36,224 bases of DNA from NCBI GenBank assembly GCA_945860565.1, contig CAMAQS010000015.1, forward strand, positions 1-36,224, in the 5' to 3' direction. The position numbers and the translations under genes were made by a program. This DNA is from Chitinophaga pinensis (GTDB lineage Bacteria; Bacteroidota; Bacteroidia; NS11-12g; UBA955). Shown here in pieces: positions 7,141 to 17,076 of this stretch (its first letter is position 1; every line of letters begins with the position of its first letter). The notes under the pieces were generated by a model. It ran no database searches. It saw only the letters and a program-made list of their open reading frames with translations, and was not told where the DNA came from.

Positions 7141-10064
7141 TACCCATAGATTTGTTTTAAAGTAAGTTTTTCTATCTTACCGTACTTCTTCAAATCCTCG
7201 TCGTTGATTCTATCTTTACTTGCAACAACCCCGATATGGTACGTTTTATTTGAAACAAACTCTTTGTGATATTTTACAACGTCCTCCATGTTTATTGTTT
7301 TTAATTTTTCGTACATCAACTTAGATGGATCTTCTGAGTAGTTCATGCGTTTCATTGTCCAATAGGTATTTACATAATTTTCTGGTAAAATTCTATTTGA
7401 TTCAATGTTATTCACCAAACTTTGTTTAGAAAGTTCAAAAACTTCTTTATTTACAGGCAATTCATTCAGTAAGGAGTTCATTGAACCAATGGCATCATGA
7501 AACTTATCTGATTGCGTGCCCACAAATGCCGTCATGTAATTCAACTTATCTGCTTTGTTTGGTATACTTAAAATTGCATTTGTACTGTATGCTAAAGCTT
7601 TAGACTCTCTAATTATTTGAAAAACAACGCTGCTCATATCACCACCAAAATATTGATTGAACGCACGTAAATCTGTTAAATTTGAAGGATTAAATAAACC
7701 TGCAGGAGAATACCATCTTACATTTGCTTGAACTTGTGGATAATCTACAAAATAAACCTTTGGCTCGGAGAAAGATAGTTCTTTTAATTTTGGCGATACA
7801 ACATCAACAAATTCCTTATATTTTTTCTCACAAAATCCACTTTTTTTCAATGCTTTTGTAACATCTTCAAGGCTACGTTGGCCGTAATAACTAATTTCAC
7901 GGGTACTATTAAACAAATCAGCGATTGTTTTTAATAAAATTTTGTTGTTGAGCTTTTGAATTTCTTCATTAGAAATTTGGCACGTACTTGGGTTGTAAGG
8001 ACCATATTTAATGTAATTTCCCAAATTCTGTTGTATCACCGATACATTTGATTTCGAATTCTCTCTGGTTTTAAGATAATCTTGAATCAATGCTTGAAGC
8101 TTCGCGTTGTCTGCTTTTAAGTTTTTTATCCAGCCTGAAATTAACAGAAGGGAATTATCAAAACTTTCTTCCGGACCTTGTAATGTCAAGTAACTAAAAT
8201 CTGGGGTACTACTCAACTTATATGTGCAGCCTAGTTTAAACATTTCAACGGATATTGCTTCCAAAGATTTGGTTTTACTACCCAATAGTTGTAAATACTC
8301 TATCGCCATAGAATTGGTAAGGTTGTGATATTCTCCATGATTAAAACGAATGTTTAAATTGAACAATCTATTTGACTCATTTCTTACATAGAAAACAGGA
8401 GTATTGTTAATTTGTTGGCTTTGAACAAAGGATGGGTCAAAGAAAGTGGGATTCAGTGTATTGGAGTTAATTTCAGACCATTGTTTAACAAAATCACTCT
8501 GTTTATCCCTATTCAATTCAACAGGATGAATTTCTGGTTTTTTAATTTTTACGTTTTCAGGAGTAGTGCCTTTTTTCTTGTAAACAACAACCCGATCATT
8601 TCCCAAAAATTCTTTTGCAAACTCAACAATTTCTTCTTTGGTTATTTTTGACATTTCAAACAGCTCGTTCATTGTATTTTGGTAAGGTTTGTCATTCACA
8701 TAACCCTCCATGATAATTGAACATCTATTCTCATTTCCATTAAACGCTTTAAGTTTTGAAATTTCTTCATTTAAAACAATGGCTTTTACCATTTCAGCGT
8801 CAAAATCACCTTTTTGTATTTTATTGATGCCTTCAATTAACAAACTCTTAACGGAATCAAGAGTTTGACCCTCTTTTGGGGTGCCGTAAAGAATAAATAC
8901 GGAATAGTCTTTCAATGTTTGAACGGCAGATCCAGCCTCCAATATTTTTTGATTTTTAACCAATTCTAATTCTAAAATTCCCGCTGAAGTATTGGTAAGT
9001 AATAAATCCACCAACTTCAATTTCTGAATGTTTTTGGGATTATCATAATCCACCCTATAACCCAACATTGTTAATTCTTCACTAGGTCCTACAACATCAA
9101 TTATTCGTTCAACATTTCTGGGTTCTTCGGGAATATAGGAATAACTTGGAACGGGCTTTGGCTTCATGTAAGCAAATTTTTCATACACTGATTTGGCCAA
9201 TTCATCAGGATTGATGTCTCCGGACATAATAATAGCCATATTATTTGGCACATAATAGGTATTGTAATACTCTCTTATGGCTTTAAGTGATGGATTTTTT
9301 AGATGTTCTATTGTACCAATTGTAGTTTGTTTACCGTAATTGTGATTTTTAAATAATTCACCATACAATTTTTCCCAAACTTGGTTCATATCTCGGTCAA
9401 TGCCTATGTTTTTTTCTTCATAAACCGCTTCTAACTCAGTATGAAAAAGCCTTAAAATTGGATTACGGTATCTCTCTGATTCCAATACAAGCCATTTTTC
9501 AATATTGTTGGATGGAATATCATTTATGTATACGGTCATATCGTTAGACGTGAATGCATTTGTTCCTTGTGCACCAATGGCCTGACACATTTTGTCAAAT
9601 TCGTTGGCAATAGCAAATTTGGCCGCAACTTGGCTCATACTATCTATCATTCTATAAACAAGTTCTCTTTGAGATTCGTCTTTAAGAGTATTGTATTTTT
9701 CATATAATGAGTCAATGATTGCCAAGTATTTTTTTTCATTTTCCCAATCAGCAGTTCCATATTTATCAGTACCTTTAAACAACATGTGTTCTAGGTAATG
9801 TGCCAAACCTGTGTTGGTAGAAGGATCGTTCTTGGAACCAGTTTTTACAGCTACCATTGTATAGACCCTTGGTGTAGTGCGATTCTCTGAAGTGATCAAT
9901 GTGAAACCGTTATTGAATGTATAATGCCGCGTGTTTAATGGGTCATTATTGAACTTTCTCATCGTCCAATTTTCGGTTTTAGTATCTGAATAAGAACTAA
10001 TTCTATTCTGTGCAAATACAAAATGCAATTGACACAATAACATCAACCCCAATAGTTTTTTCAT
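7137..10064 (-). CDS. M16-family zinc metallopeptidase, secreted, two-domain
   Basis: 975 residues from the ATG at 10064. Residues 1-20 form a signal peptide (KKLLGLMLLCQLHFVFAQ), so it is exported. The inverted zinc motif HYLEH is at residues 89-93 and the third ligand glutamate lies in the EAVYEEKN segment downstream. The first M16 half is active-type. The second half (from about residue 540) has the same fold but no HxxEH, as is normal when one half serves only to close the substrate chamber. Such proteins degrade peptides in the periplasm. An in-frame TTG at 10079 was rejected because it lies upstream of a TATCTTTG promoter box that ends 4 nt before the ATG. It diverges from the L,D-transpeptidase gene. 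Confidence 0.93.
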   Translation of the reverse strand: MKKLLGLMLLCQLHFVFAQNRISSYSDTKTENWTMRKFNNDPLNTRHYTFNNGFTLITSENRTTPRVYTMVAVKTGSKNDPSTNTGLAHYLEHMLFKGTDKYGTADWENEKKYLAIIDSLYEKYNTLKDESQRELVYRMIDSMSQVAAKFAIANEFDKMCQAIGAQGTNAFTSNDMTVYINDIPSNNIEKWLVLESERYRNPILRLFHTELEAVYEEKNIGIDRDMNQVWEKLYGELFKNHNYGKQTTIGTIEHLKNPSLKAIREYYNTYYVPNNMAIIMSGDINPDELAKSVYEKFAYMKPKPVPSYSYIPEEPRNVERIIDVVGPSEELTMLGYRVDYDNPKNIQKLKLVDLLLTNTSAGILELELVKNQKILEAGSAVQTLKDYSVFILYGTPKEGQTLDSVKSLLIEGINKIQKGDFDAEMVKAIVLNEEISKLKAFNGNENRCSIIMEGYVNDKPYQNTMNELFEMSKITKEEIVEFAKEFLGNDRVVVYKKKGTTPENVKIKKPEIHPVELNRDKQSDFVKQWSEINSNTLNPTFFDPSFVQSQQINNTPVFYVRNESNRLFNLNIRFNHGEYHNLTNSMAIEYLQLLGSKTKSLEAISVEMFKLGCTYKLSSTPDFSYLTLQGPEESFDNSLLLISGWIKNLKADNAKLQALIQDYLKTRENSKSNVSVIQQNLGNYIKYGPYNPSTCQISNEEIQKLNNKILLKTIADLFNSTREISYYGQRSLEDVTKALKKSGFCEKKYKEFVDVVSPKLKELSFSEPKVYFVDYPQVQANVRWYSPAGLFNPSNLTDLRAFNQYFGGDMSSVVFQIIRESKALAYSTNAILSIPNKADKLNYMTAFVGTQSDKFHDAIGSMNSLLNELPVNKEVFELSKQSLVNNIESNRILPENYVNTYWTMKRMNYSEDPSKLMYEKLKTINMEDVVKYHKEFVSNKTYHIGVVASKDRINDEDLKKYGKIEKLTLKQIYGY

Positions 10065-10068
10065 ATAA

Positions 10069-10076
10069 CAAAGATA
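10069..10076 (-). promoter_or_regulatory. -7 element (TATCTTTG) before the M16 peptidase
   Basis: An exact TAnnTTTG match on the minus strand, 4 nt before the ATG at 10064. It shares a 45-nt divergent gap with a rightward TAAATTCG element. Confidence 0.6.
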
Positions 10077-10096
10077 CAATATCCTCTATTGTGTTA

Positions 10097-10104
10097 TAAA
10101 TTCG
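10097..10104 (+). promoter_or_regulatory. -7-like element (TAAATTCG) before the L,D-transpeptidase
   Basis: One mismatch from TAnnTTTG, ending 5 nt before the ATG at 10110. Confidence 0.4.
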
Positions 10105-10109
10105 TTTCG

Positions 10110-10856
10110 ATGAAAATTTTTACTTTGTATTTTTCTCTTATTTTGATTTTAACCTCATCTGTATACCAAAATGGATTTTTGAATCAACAAATAAAGCACG
10201 AAAGAGTAAAAGTTGCTTACAGTGAAAAAGGCAAAATTCTAAAATCGAAATTAAGTTTATCAAAAATTGACTGGCAACAATTGCAAATTTTAATGGTTGC
10301 TTACAAGGAGGAATCAATGTTAGAGGTGTATGTCAAAAATAAAAAAGCCCGAAAATTTCAACTTTATAAACAATACCCAATTTGTGTAAAATCAGGAACA
10401 TTGGGTCCAAAAAGAATGGAAGGAGACCAACAAGTGCCCGAAGGATTTTATCACATTAACGTGTTCAATCCTTACAGCGATTTTCATTTGTCTCTTGGCA
10501 TAAATTATCCGAACAAATCAGATCAAATACTTGGAAATAAAAATAAACTTGGCAATGCCATTTTTATTCACGGTTCTTGTGTTTCTATTGGTTGTTTACC
10601 AATGACAGATGAGGCAATAAAGGAAATATATTTGCTAAACGTTTTTGCAAAAAACGCAAATCTAAGCAAAATTCCCGTTTATATATTTCCCTTTAGAATG
10701 GATAAAAACAATAGTGAAAAATATTTTAATACACATAGAGAAAACAAAACACTTATTACATTCTGGAAGAACATTCAATCTGGATACACAATGTTTAATT
10801 TAAAAAAACAGGAATTAAGAATTACAATTGATGAAACTGGTAGTTATATTTTTTAG
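10110..10856 (+). CDS. YafK-type L,D-transpeptidase family protein
   Basis: 248 residues. A hydrophobic N-terminus (FTLYFSLILILTSSVY) serves as signal peptide or anchor, then comes a YkuD-fold catalytic domain. The catalytic segment is HGSCVSIGC at residues 154-162, with Cys162 as nucleophile, followed by MTDEAIKEIY. This form of the motif is characteristic of the YafK/DpaA branch, not the classical ErfK/YbiS enzymes. Family members form or cleave L,D bonds at meso-diaminopimelate in peptidoglycan; E. coli YafK (DpaA/LdtF) releases Braun lipoprotein. The substrate here is unknown. The ATG at 10110 was chosen over an upstream TTG because it starts the signal sequence directly and follows a -7-like box. 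Confidence 0.85.
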   Translation: MKIFTLYFSLILILTSSVYQNGFLNQQIKHERVKVAYSEKGKILKSKLSLSKIDWQQLQILMVAYKEESMLEVYVKNKKARKFQLYKQYPICVKSGTLGPKRMEGDQQVPEGFYHINVFNPYSDFHLSLGINYPNKSDQILGNKNKLGNAIFIHGSCVSIGCLPMTDEAIKEIYLLNVFAKNANLSKIPVYIFPFRMDKNNSEKYFNTHRENKTLITFWKNIQSGYTMFNLKKQELRITIDETGSYIF

Positions 10857-10890
10857 TGTTATTTCTTTAAATAAGGCTTAATCTCTCAAT

Positions 10891-10898
10891 TACATTTG
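10891..10898 (+). promoter_or_regulatory. -7 element (TACATTTG) before folK
   Basis: An exact TAnnTTTG match ending 4 nt before the GTG start at 10903. It supports that start and suggests a leaderless or nearly leaderless transcript. Confidence 0.6.
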
Positions 10899-10902
10899 CA
10901 GC

Positions 10903-11397
10903 GTGAAAAAAGGCATACACTCGATATATCTGTCCACTGGAAGCAATTTAGGCCCTTCAATAGAAATTTTAGAAATGGCGAATTGTTTAATCCAAAAGCA
11001 TATCGGAAACATTAAATTAAAATCAGCATTTTATAAAACCGCGGCATGGGGCAATACCAATCAACCTGATTTTATAAATCAAGTATTAAACGTACACACT
11101 TTATTTACGCCCCTGATTATATTAAAAAAAATAGAAAAGATAGAAAGAGAATTAGGTCGACTTAGGGTAGAGAAGTGGGGTCCTAGAATTATCGACATTG
11201 ATATTTTGTTGTATGACAATGAAATAATTAAAACTGCAGAACTTGAAATCCCCCATCCAGAAATGTTGAATCGAAATTTTGTATTAAAACCCTTATTAGA
11301 AATTGCATCCAAATTGATTATGCCTAATTCCAAACAGCCATTGAAAGAACTCGCAAAAAAGAATACAGACATTTTACCAATCTTGAGATTGCCATGA
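10903..11397 (+). CDS. folK: HPPK, 6-hydroxymethyl-7,8-dihydropterin pyrophosphokinase (GTG start)
   Basis: 164 residues. It transfers pyrophosphate from ATP to 6-hydroxymethyl-dihydropterin in folate synthesis. Visible features are the N-terminal STGSNLG loop at residues 11-17, the pterin-pocket FINQVLNV, and the family signature WGPRIIDIDILLYD with its two magnesium-binding aspartates, then IPHPEMLNRNFVLKPL. The start codon is GTG. The first in-frame ATG would delete the conserved GSNLG loop, so GTG is required. It overlaps the WbqC-like gene by 4 nt (ATGA). Confidence 0.95.
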   Translation: MKKGIHSIYLSTGSNLGPSIEILEMANCLIQKHIGNIKLKSAFYKTAAWGNTNQPDFINQVLNVHTLFTPLIILKKIEKIERELGRLRVEKWGPRIIDIDILLYDNEIIKTAELEIPHPEMLNRNFVLKPLLEIASKLIMPNSKQPLKELAKKNTDILPILRLP

Positions 11398-11963
11398 TTC
11401 TAGAACCATATGTCATTCCTCCATTAACTTGGTACATTAAAGGTATTCAAGTTGGAAACTTCAAAGTTGGAAATAGTGTAAATAAGGAGTCCTTGAAAAA
11501 AACAAAGGGATATGCCATTAATGCGCCCAATAAATCACAAATATTGCAATTTCCAACCTTCGAATACAATCAAGAAATAAACGATTTAACCATCAATTAT
11601 TCCGTTAAATGGATTTCTGAACACAAAAATGCGCTACAAGCTGCTTACGGCAATTCTCCATTCTTTGAATTTTACAACTATAAAATTTATACTCATTTTG
11701 ATAATAAATACAATACAATGAGCGAGTTGCGATTTCATTTATTAACTCAATTACACAAAATATTGAATTTAGAAAAATTCGAATTGAAATTTATAAATGA
11801 AGTTTCAGAAGAACAAACGTCAGATTTTACATTAAAAATTCCAGAATACCCTCAAGTTTTTGAAGATAAATTCGGATTTCGACCTGAAGTATCTATATTG
11901 GATTTAATCTTTAATCTTGGCCCAATGTCGAAAGATTATCTATTTAAATTCTCGAGTATATGA
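11394..11963 (+). CDS. WbqC-like family protein
   Basis: 189 residues. It shows the conserved WbqC-family blocks WISEHKNALQAAYGNSPFF in the middle and EYPQVFEDKFGFRPEVSILD followed by LIFNLGP near the C-terminus. The biochemical role of the family is not settled; members occur in O-antigen and other surface-sugar loci. In this window it is translationally coupled to folK (4-nt overlap) and stands 50 nt before the polysaccharide flippase. No signal peptide or membrane helix is seen, so it is probably cytoplasmic. Confidence 0.8.
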   Translation: MILEPYVIPPLTWYIKGIQVGNFKVGNSVNKESLKKTKGYAINAPNKSQILQFPTFEYNQEINDLTINYSVKWISEHKNALQAAYGNSPFFEFYNYKIYTHFDNKYNTMSELRFHLLTQLHKILNLEKFELKFINEVSEEQTSDFTLKIPEYPQVFEDKFGFRPEVSILDLIFNLGPMSKDYLFKFSSI

Positions 11964-11997
11964 CTACAAAAAGTCGATTTATTTAGTTTCTTGCCTA

Positions 11998-12005
11998 TAC
12001 CTTTG
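11998..12005 (+). promoter_or_regulatory. -7 element (TACCTTTG) before the flippase operon
   Basis: An exact TAnnTTTG match ending 8 nt before the ATG at 12014. It probably drives the rightward operon that begins with the flippase. Confidence 0.6.
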
Positions 12006-12013
12006 TTTCGAAT

Positions 12014-13474
12014 ATGTCTGTAGTTAAAAAGCTAGCCTCACAAACAGCCGTATATGGCTTAAGCACCATGGTGGGTAGGTTTATAAACTATTTACTTGTT
12101 CCAATTTATACGGCGGTTCTTTTAAATATTGCGGATTACGGGGTAGTAAGCGTAATGTTCAGTTATGCCAGTCTATTTTCTGTAATTTTTGCAATGGGTT
12201 TGGAAACAGCATTTTTCCACTTTGCTCAAAAAACCGATTCTCCCGAACAGGTATTTTCCAACGCAGTTCACGCTTTAATACTGAGTGGATTGATATGGTT
12301 AATTGTAGTCAGAATTTTTTCGAGTGAAATAATGGCATTTATTGGCTATCCAGACCATCCTGAATATGCCTTTTGGTTTGCTTTAATTTTGGTATTTGAT
12401 TCTATTTCTGCACTTGGATTTGCTTGGTTCAGATTTAAACAACAGCCTTGGAAATTTGCAAGTATCAAATTAACTAACATTATTATAAATGTATTCTTTA
12501 ATCTGTTTTTCCTATTCATTTTACCAGAACTTCCTCAAAGTTTTGAGTTGATTTTTAGTCCATTTGTTCAAAAGCAAAATCAAGTTTCTTATATCTTTTT
12601 TTCATCTCTACTTGCTGCAATATTAACAATTCCTCTTATGTATAAAATATTTAAGTACATACTTTTAGGAATTGACTTTGAATTACTTAAAAAAATGTTA
12701 AAATATAGCTATCCGTTAATTTTTATTGGACTAGCAGGTATGATAAATGAAACCTTCGACCGAATTCTTTTGAAAAAAATCCTCCCTGAAAGCCAGGCCG
12801 ATTATCAAACTAGTATTTATAGTGCATTTTATAAATTGAGTATGATTTTAACCCTATTTGTTCAAGCATTCCGGTTTGCTGTTGAGCCCTTTTTCTTTCA
12901 ACAGTCTAAAAGCGAAGATTCCAAAACAACATACGCCTATGTTATGAAGTGGTTTGTATATGCTGTTTCGGTTATCTATTTATTTACACTGTGTATTCTA
13001 CCTTGGATTGCTCCCCTTTTAATAAGAAATCCGGAGTATTTTAAAGATCCAAATGGATTGGCTATAGTTCCATATTTATTGGCAGCAAATTTGTTTTTGG
13101 GAATCTATTATACACTATCAGTTTGGTACAAAGTTTCCGATAAAACAAAAATTGGCACCATTCCAGCAATATTTGGTGCTCTTTTGACAATCATTTTAAA
13201 TATGATTCTCATACCTATTTTAGGCATTAAAGGCTCCGCAATTACAACATTGATTGTATACTTTTCTATGGTAATAGTGGGGTATCTTCTATCTAGGAAA
13301 CATTACCCTATTCCATATAATCTTCCTTTAATCGTATCCGTTTTGGTTTTGTGTTTTGTTTTGGGGGATGTTATATTGCAATTAAATTTTACACCACTCC
13401 ACACTATATTGCGCATTTCTTTATTTTTCATTTTTATAATGGGGATTTACATTTATGAAAAAAAATCTGTATGA
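12014..13474 (+). CDS. Oligosaccharide flippase (Wzx/MATE-like, MOP superfamily)
   Basis: 486 residues with about 12-14 hydrophobic segments. The N-terminus [30 protein letters not shown] is the usual start of Wzx/RfbX-type polysaccharide export proteins. It is predicted to move lipid-linked saccharide units across the inner membrane. The exact cargo (O-antigen, capsule or other glycan) is not visible. The C-terminus overlaps dut by 4 nt. In Bacteroidota, the order flippase, dut, nucleotidyltransferase, TPR protein, DUF4292 protein, EnvC-like protein is a recurring arrangement known to me. Confidence 0.9.
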   Translation: MSVVKKLASQTAVYGLSTMVGRFINYLLVPIYTAVLLNIADYGVVSVMFSYASLFSVIFAMGLETAFFHFAQKTDSPEQVFSNAVHALILSGLIWLIVVRIFSSEIMAFIGYPDHPEYAFWFALILVFDSISALGFAWFRFKQQPWKFASIKLTNIIINVFFNLFFLFILPELPQSFELIFSPFVQKQNQVSYIFFSSLLAAILTIPLMYKIFKYILLGIDFELLKKMLKYSYPLIFIGLAGMINETFDRILLKKILPESQADYQTSIYSAFYKLSMILTLFVQAFRFAVEPFFFQQSKSEDSKTTYAYVMKWFVYAVSVIYLFTLCILPWIAPLLIRNPEYFKDPNGLAIVPYLLAANLFLGIYYTLSVWYKVSDKTKIGTIPAIFGALLTIILNMILIPILGIKGSAITTLIVYFSMVIVGYLLSRKHYPIPYNLPLIVSVLVLCFVLGDVILQLNFTPLHTILRISLFFIFIMGIYIYEKKSV

Positions 13475-13902
13475 AAATTAAAATTTTAAATCAATCCAAA
13501 AATCCACTTCCAATTTATCAAACATTTGGAAGTGCAGGAATGGATGTTCACGCAAACATTTCGAATAAAATCGAATTAAAGCCATTTGAAAGAAAGTTAA
13601 TTCCCACCGGTTTATTCGTTGAGATTCCGCAAGGTTTTGAAATCCAAGTAAGACCAAGAAGTGGACTTGCATTAAAACATGGCGTGACAGTATTAAATTC
13701 TCCGGGCACCATAGATTCAGACTTTAGGGGTGAATTGATGATATTATTGATCAATTTGGGGGATGAAATTTATCACATTGAATTAGGCGAGCGCATTGCG
13801 CAACTCGTTATTGCCTCGGTAATAACAATTGAATGGGAATCAATAAATACTTTGAGTGAAACCGATAGAGGTACTGGGGGATATGGAAGTAGCGGTAAAT
13901 AA
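13471..13902 (+). CDS. dut: dUTP diphosphatase
   Basis: 143 residues. All five dUTPase motifs are present: [18 protein letters not shown], the uracil-binding [18 protein letters not shown], and the C-terminal P-loop-like arm [10 protein letters not shown]. It hydrolyses dUTP to dUMP, keeping uracil out of DNA and feeding thymidylate synthesis; it works as a homotrimer in the cytoplasm. It overlaps the flippase gene by 4 nt. A 68-nt gap follows, with only a weak TTAATTTG element at 13937-13944. Confidence 0.97.
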   Translation: MKIKILNQSKNPLPIYQTFGSAGMDVHANISNKIELKPFERKLIPTGLFVEIPQGFEIQVRPRSGLALKHGVTVLNSPGTIDSDFRGELMILLINLGDEIYHIELGERIAQLVIASVITIEWESINTLSETDRGTGGYGSSGK

Positions 13903-13970
13903 GCGAAATGTTCATGATAAATTCACAAACTTTGCCTTAATTTGCACACCGATTGAAGAAATAGCAATTT

Positions 13971-14972
13971 ATGAAATTAATCATACCAATGGCTGGCATG
14001 GGAAAAAGAATGCGGCCGCATACCCTAACTACACCAAAACCACTTATTAAAGTAGCAGGAAAATCCATAATTAATTGGTTAATAGAAGATATCGCAGCAG
14101 TATGCGACGAAGAAATTGATGAAATTGGATTTGTTATTGGTCGTTTTGGAGAAGAAACTGAGCATGAATTAATTAGAATTGCTGAAAGCGTTGGTGCAAA
14201 AGGTAAAATTTTCTATCAAGACATAGCCGAAGGAACTGGACATGCAATTTTGTGCGCGCGCGAATGTTTAAAAGGAGAAGTTATTGTTGCCTTTGCCGAT
14301 ACTCTTTTCAAAACAGATTTTCATTTAGATAAAACCAAAGATGGTGTTATTTGGGTTCATAAAGTAGACAACCCAAGTTCTTTTGGAGTAGTGAAATACA
14401 ACTCTGATAACATTATAACCGATTTCGTAGAAAAGCCGCAAAATTTTGTTTCAGACCTTGCTATTATTGGGATATACTACTTTCAAAGCGGTGAAACCTT
14501 AGAATCCGAATTGCAATACTTAATTGACAATGACATAAGAGACAAAGGCGAATATCAGCTAACTGATGCAATGGAAAACATGAAAAACAAAGGCATGTTG
14601 TTTGTACCTGGGGCGGTTGAAGAGTGGTTAGATTGTGGAAATTATTCTGCTACTGTTTATACCAATCAAAGAGTTCTAGTAAACAAAAAAGACCAAATGC
14701 AAATTGACTCCAATCGTTTTGATTCGAGCGTGAAAATTCACGAACCTTGTTTTATTGGTGCCGGTGTTCAACTAAAAAATTGTGAAATTGGTCCATTTGT
14801 AAGTATTGGAAACAATTCATCACTAGAAAATTGCGTTATTCGCAATACCATCATTGAAGACAATTGCACGTTTAACAACTTTGATTGTGAAAATTCAATG
14901 TTTGGAAATTTTGTATGCATAGACGGAACTTGCAAAGAATACAGCATTGGAGATTACAGCACTATCCGTTAG
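13971..14972 (+). CDS. Sugar-phosphate nucleotidyltransferase with C-terminal beta-helix
   Basis: 333 residues. The nucleotide-binding signature PMAGMGKRMRPHTLTTPKPL is at residues 6-25. The middle contains EWLDCGN of the sugar-binding site. The C-terminal third (about 250-333) has hexapeptide-like repeats (CFIGAGVQLKNCEIGPFVSI) of a left-handed beta-helix. Such enzymes make NDP-sugars (UDP- or dTDP-glucose, or similar) from a sugar-1-phosphate. The specific sugar and nucleotide cannot be read. Its TAG stop overlaps the GTG start of the TPR gene by one base. A separate RmlA-like enzyme lies at 27254-28126. Confidence 0.9.
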   Translation: MKLIIPMAGMGKRMRPHTLTTPKPLIKVAGKSIINWLIEDIAAVCDEEIDEIGFVIGRFGEETEHELIRIAESVGAKGKIFYQDIAEGTGHAILCARECLKGEVIVAFADTLFKTDFHLDKTKDGVIWVHKVDNPSSFGVVKYNSDNIITDFVEKPQNFVSDLAIIGIYYFQSGETLESELQYLIDNDIRDKGEYQLTDAMENMKNKGMLFVPGAVEEWLDCGNYSATVYTNQRVLVNKKDQMQIDSNRFDSSVKIHEPCFIGAGVQLKNCEIGPFVSIGNNSSLENCVIRNTIIEDNCTFNNFDCENSMFGNFVCIDGTCKEYSIGDYSTIR

Positions 14973-16363
14973 TGTGTAGTTTACTTTTAGTTTTTTGTTT
15001 CGTTTTTAATTTTCATTCTCTTACTTGTCAGTCAATTGTTGCCGAAAAGAGCAATCCGAAAGCAGTTTTTACAAATGCCGAATTATTGTACCAACAAAAT
15101 AAACTTGATGAAGCACTTGAGTTATTCAAGACTATAGAGAATATAGATACTATTTCTCCTGCTGTAAACTATAGGTTGGCATGTATTTTTCTAGATAAAA
15201 AAGAAATTGATCAGGCCAAATTCTATATAGGTAAAGCGGTACTTTCAAATCCAGATAAAAACGAGTTTCTTACAAAACAAGCTGATATTTTAGTTCAAAA
15301 ATTCGAGTTTAAAGAAAGTGTAAAAATTCGAAAAAAATTAGTTGCACTTAATCCCCGATATCCATCGAGGTATGAAGATTTATTTAAAAATTTAATTCAA
15401 GTTTCAGAGTTCAATGAAGTCATTGTTTATTGCCAACAATTTGAAAATCAATTTGGACTAAATCTAAATATTATGCGTTTCTATGAGTATGCATTTAATG
15501 TTATCAAACAATTTGATTCGGTAATAGATTTAAGAAGACGTTATTACCTAAAACACCCCGAAGATTTCCAAAATTTCCAAGATTATTACAAGTCATACTC
15601 TCAATATCATCCTGAAAAAGCAAAATTGGAATTAAAGCAGAAATTAATAAATGACAGTTTAAATTTCGAATTAGTGGAATTTTACATCCAAATGGTAGAA
15701 AAGGAATATTTTATTGCAAATTCCATTGAAAAGCTAAAAATATATGATGAAAACAAAGAATTGATATTCAAATTAATACAACATCCACCCAAACAAAACA
15801 AAATCGAAAAGTTTGCTGGGTTAGAAATTATATTGGACAATGAACCTTCAAGCGAAAAGATAAAATTGATCTATTTTCAATTAAAAAGAGACAATGATAA
15901 TTTATACAAACAAGGTAGTATGAATAAAATATTTTGGAGAAAATTCTATAATTTAAACGAATATTTAATTGCAAGTGAAATACTCGAAGAAATAAGAATC
16001 CAAAATATAGATGATTTAGAAAATTATTATTATCTTGTAAGATGTTATTATGAATTAAATCAAGCAATTAAAATTGACAATTTAATTCTAGAATTGAGAG
16101 AAACGTTTCCCTTTTTAGAAAAAGAAATTCAAACTTTGAGTGCTGTTATCTTAAAAATGAAAGGTAAAAATGAAGAAGCGATATTAATTTTTAATGGTCA
16201 GCTTAGTTTGATTAAACCTTGGAATAAAATAATGGGTGATGCTTATAATCAATTAGGAAGAACCCAAATTGCACTTAAATACTACAAACAAGCTTTAAAT
16301 GATTCTGATTTAAATGAACGCTCCTATATAAATCTTACCGAAAAACTTAAAACCACCAAATGA
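14972..16363 (+). CDS. Secreted tetratricopeptide-repeat protein (GTG start)
   Basis: 463 residues from the GTG at 14972. Directly after the start comes a signal peptide (CSLLLVFCFVFNFHSLTC, cleaved near the QS that follows). TPR units lie around residues 30-130 (AELLYQQNKLDEALELFKTI, LACIFLDKKEIDQAKFYIGK) and again near the C-terminus (AYNQLGRTQIALKYYKQAL). TPR proteins are scaffolds for other proteins; the position before the DUF4292 and EnvC-like genes suggests a periplasmic envelope role. The start is inferred: an upstream ATG frame would run 57 nt into the preceding gene, no nearby in-frame ATG exists downstream, and TAGTG couples the GTG to the stop before it. Confidence 0.8.
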   Translation: MCSLLLVFCFVFNFHSLTCQSIVAEKSNPKAVFTNAELLYQQNKLDEALELFKTIENIDTISPAVNYRLACIFLDKKEIDQAKFYIGKAVLSNPDKNEFLTKQADILVQKFEFKESVKIRKKLVALNPRYPSRYEDLFKNLIQVSEFNEVIVYCQQFENQFGLNLNIMRFYEYAFNVIKQFDSVIDLRRRYYLKHPEDFQNFQDYYKSYSQYHPEKAKLELKQKLINDSLNFELVEFYIQMVEKEYFIANSIEKLKIYDENKELIFKLIQHPPKQNKIEKFAGLEIILDNEPSSEKIKLIYFQLKRDNDNLYKQGSMNKIFWRKFYNLNEYLIASEILEEIRIQNIDDLENYYYLVRCYYELNQAIKIDNLILELRETFPFLEKEIQTLSAVILKMKGKNEEAILIFNGQLSLIKPWNKIMGDAYNQLGRTQIALKYYKQALNDSDLNERSYINLTEKLKTTK

Positions 16364-17076
16364 AAAAAATCACTTTCCGAATAGCGCTAATTATTTTTAT
16401 TACAAACATTTCATTGTCAAATTATGTAAATGCCCAATCGGTAGATCCAGCAACTTGGAACTACTTTACAGGAAAATATGATTTAGACTATTCAGATGGA
16501 CAGGATGATTATTCCGGAAATTTATCCTTGAGAATGAAAAAGGACAGTATACTTTGGTTTTCAATTTCTGCAGTTCTTGGCATTCAAATTTTAAAAGGTA
16601 AAATTACAATTGACAGTGCATTTATATTAGATCTATATTCTAAAAAATATTATTCTTTAGCCATTCAAGACCTTTCAAAATTACAATCCATTATGCCTGT
16701 GGCTGCAAATTTAAGAAGTCTCCAAGAATTGTTCTTAGGGGGTAAAATTGTTAAGGATTATACTTTTACAGATTCTGCGGGTTTGGCTTTTAGGGGACTC
16801 CCACCAAATGGAAATTTACACGGAAAAATAGAAAACTCTCAAATTAAAGAATACGTATTTAAAAGAAAAGGTGGTAAAGAAAATTTTCAAATTAATTACG
16901 AAAAGCGTTTAGGCAAAGATGAGTATTACGTACCAGAAGAAATGGTAGTGCGTTCTGAAAGTGACTCAAAAATAGTACGTTTAAATTTTTCGTTAAAAAG
17001 TGCGAGCTTTGAAGTAATACCTTCGTACCCATTTGCTATACCGAAAGATTATAAAAATGAAACCCTTGGGTTCTAA
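16360..17076 (+). CDS. DUF4292-family periplasmic protein
   Basis: 238 residues with an N-terminal signal peptide (RIALIIFITNISLSNYVNAQ). The rest is beta-rich with alternating hydrophobics: GNLSLRMKKDSILWFSI, then LGIQILKGKITIDSAFILD, then YSLAIQDLSKLQ. This is the pattern of the DUF4292 family, thought to share the LolA/LolB lipoprotein-carrier fold. The molecular role is not established. No lipobox cysteine is visible, so it is likely soluble in the periplasm. It overlaps the TPR gene by 4 nt and the EnvC-like gene by 20 nt. Confidence 0.75.
   Translation: MKKITFRIALIIFITNISLSNYVNAQSVDPATWNYFTGKYDLDYSDGQDDYSGNLSLRMKKDSILWFSISAVLGIQILKGKITIDSAFILDLYSKKYYSLAIQDLSKLQSIMPVAANLRSLQELFLGGKIVKDYTFTDSAGLAFRGLPPNGNLHGKIENSQIKEYVFKRKGGKENFQINYEKRLGKDEYYVPEEMVVRSESDSKIVRLNFSLKSASFEVIPSYPFAIPKDYKNETLGF

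Noticed and set aside
10065-10079. TTG start extending the M16 peptidase by five residues
   Set aside because: The -7 box lies between that TTG and the ATG, so the TTG would not be in the transcript; the signal peptide begins at the ATG.
13856-14050. 64-residue plus ORF spanning the dut end and the nucleotidyltransferase start
   Set aside because: It is out of frame with two well-supported genes and shows no family features.
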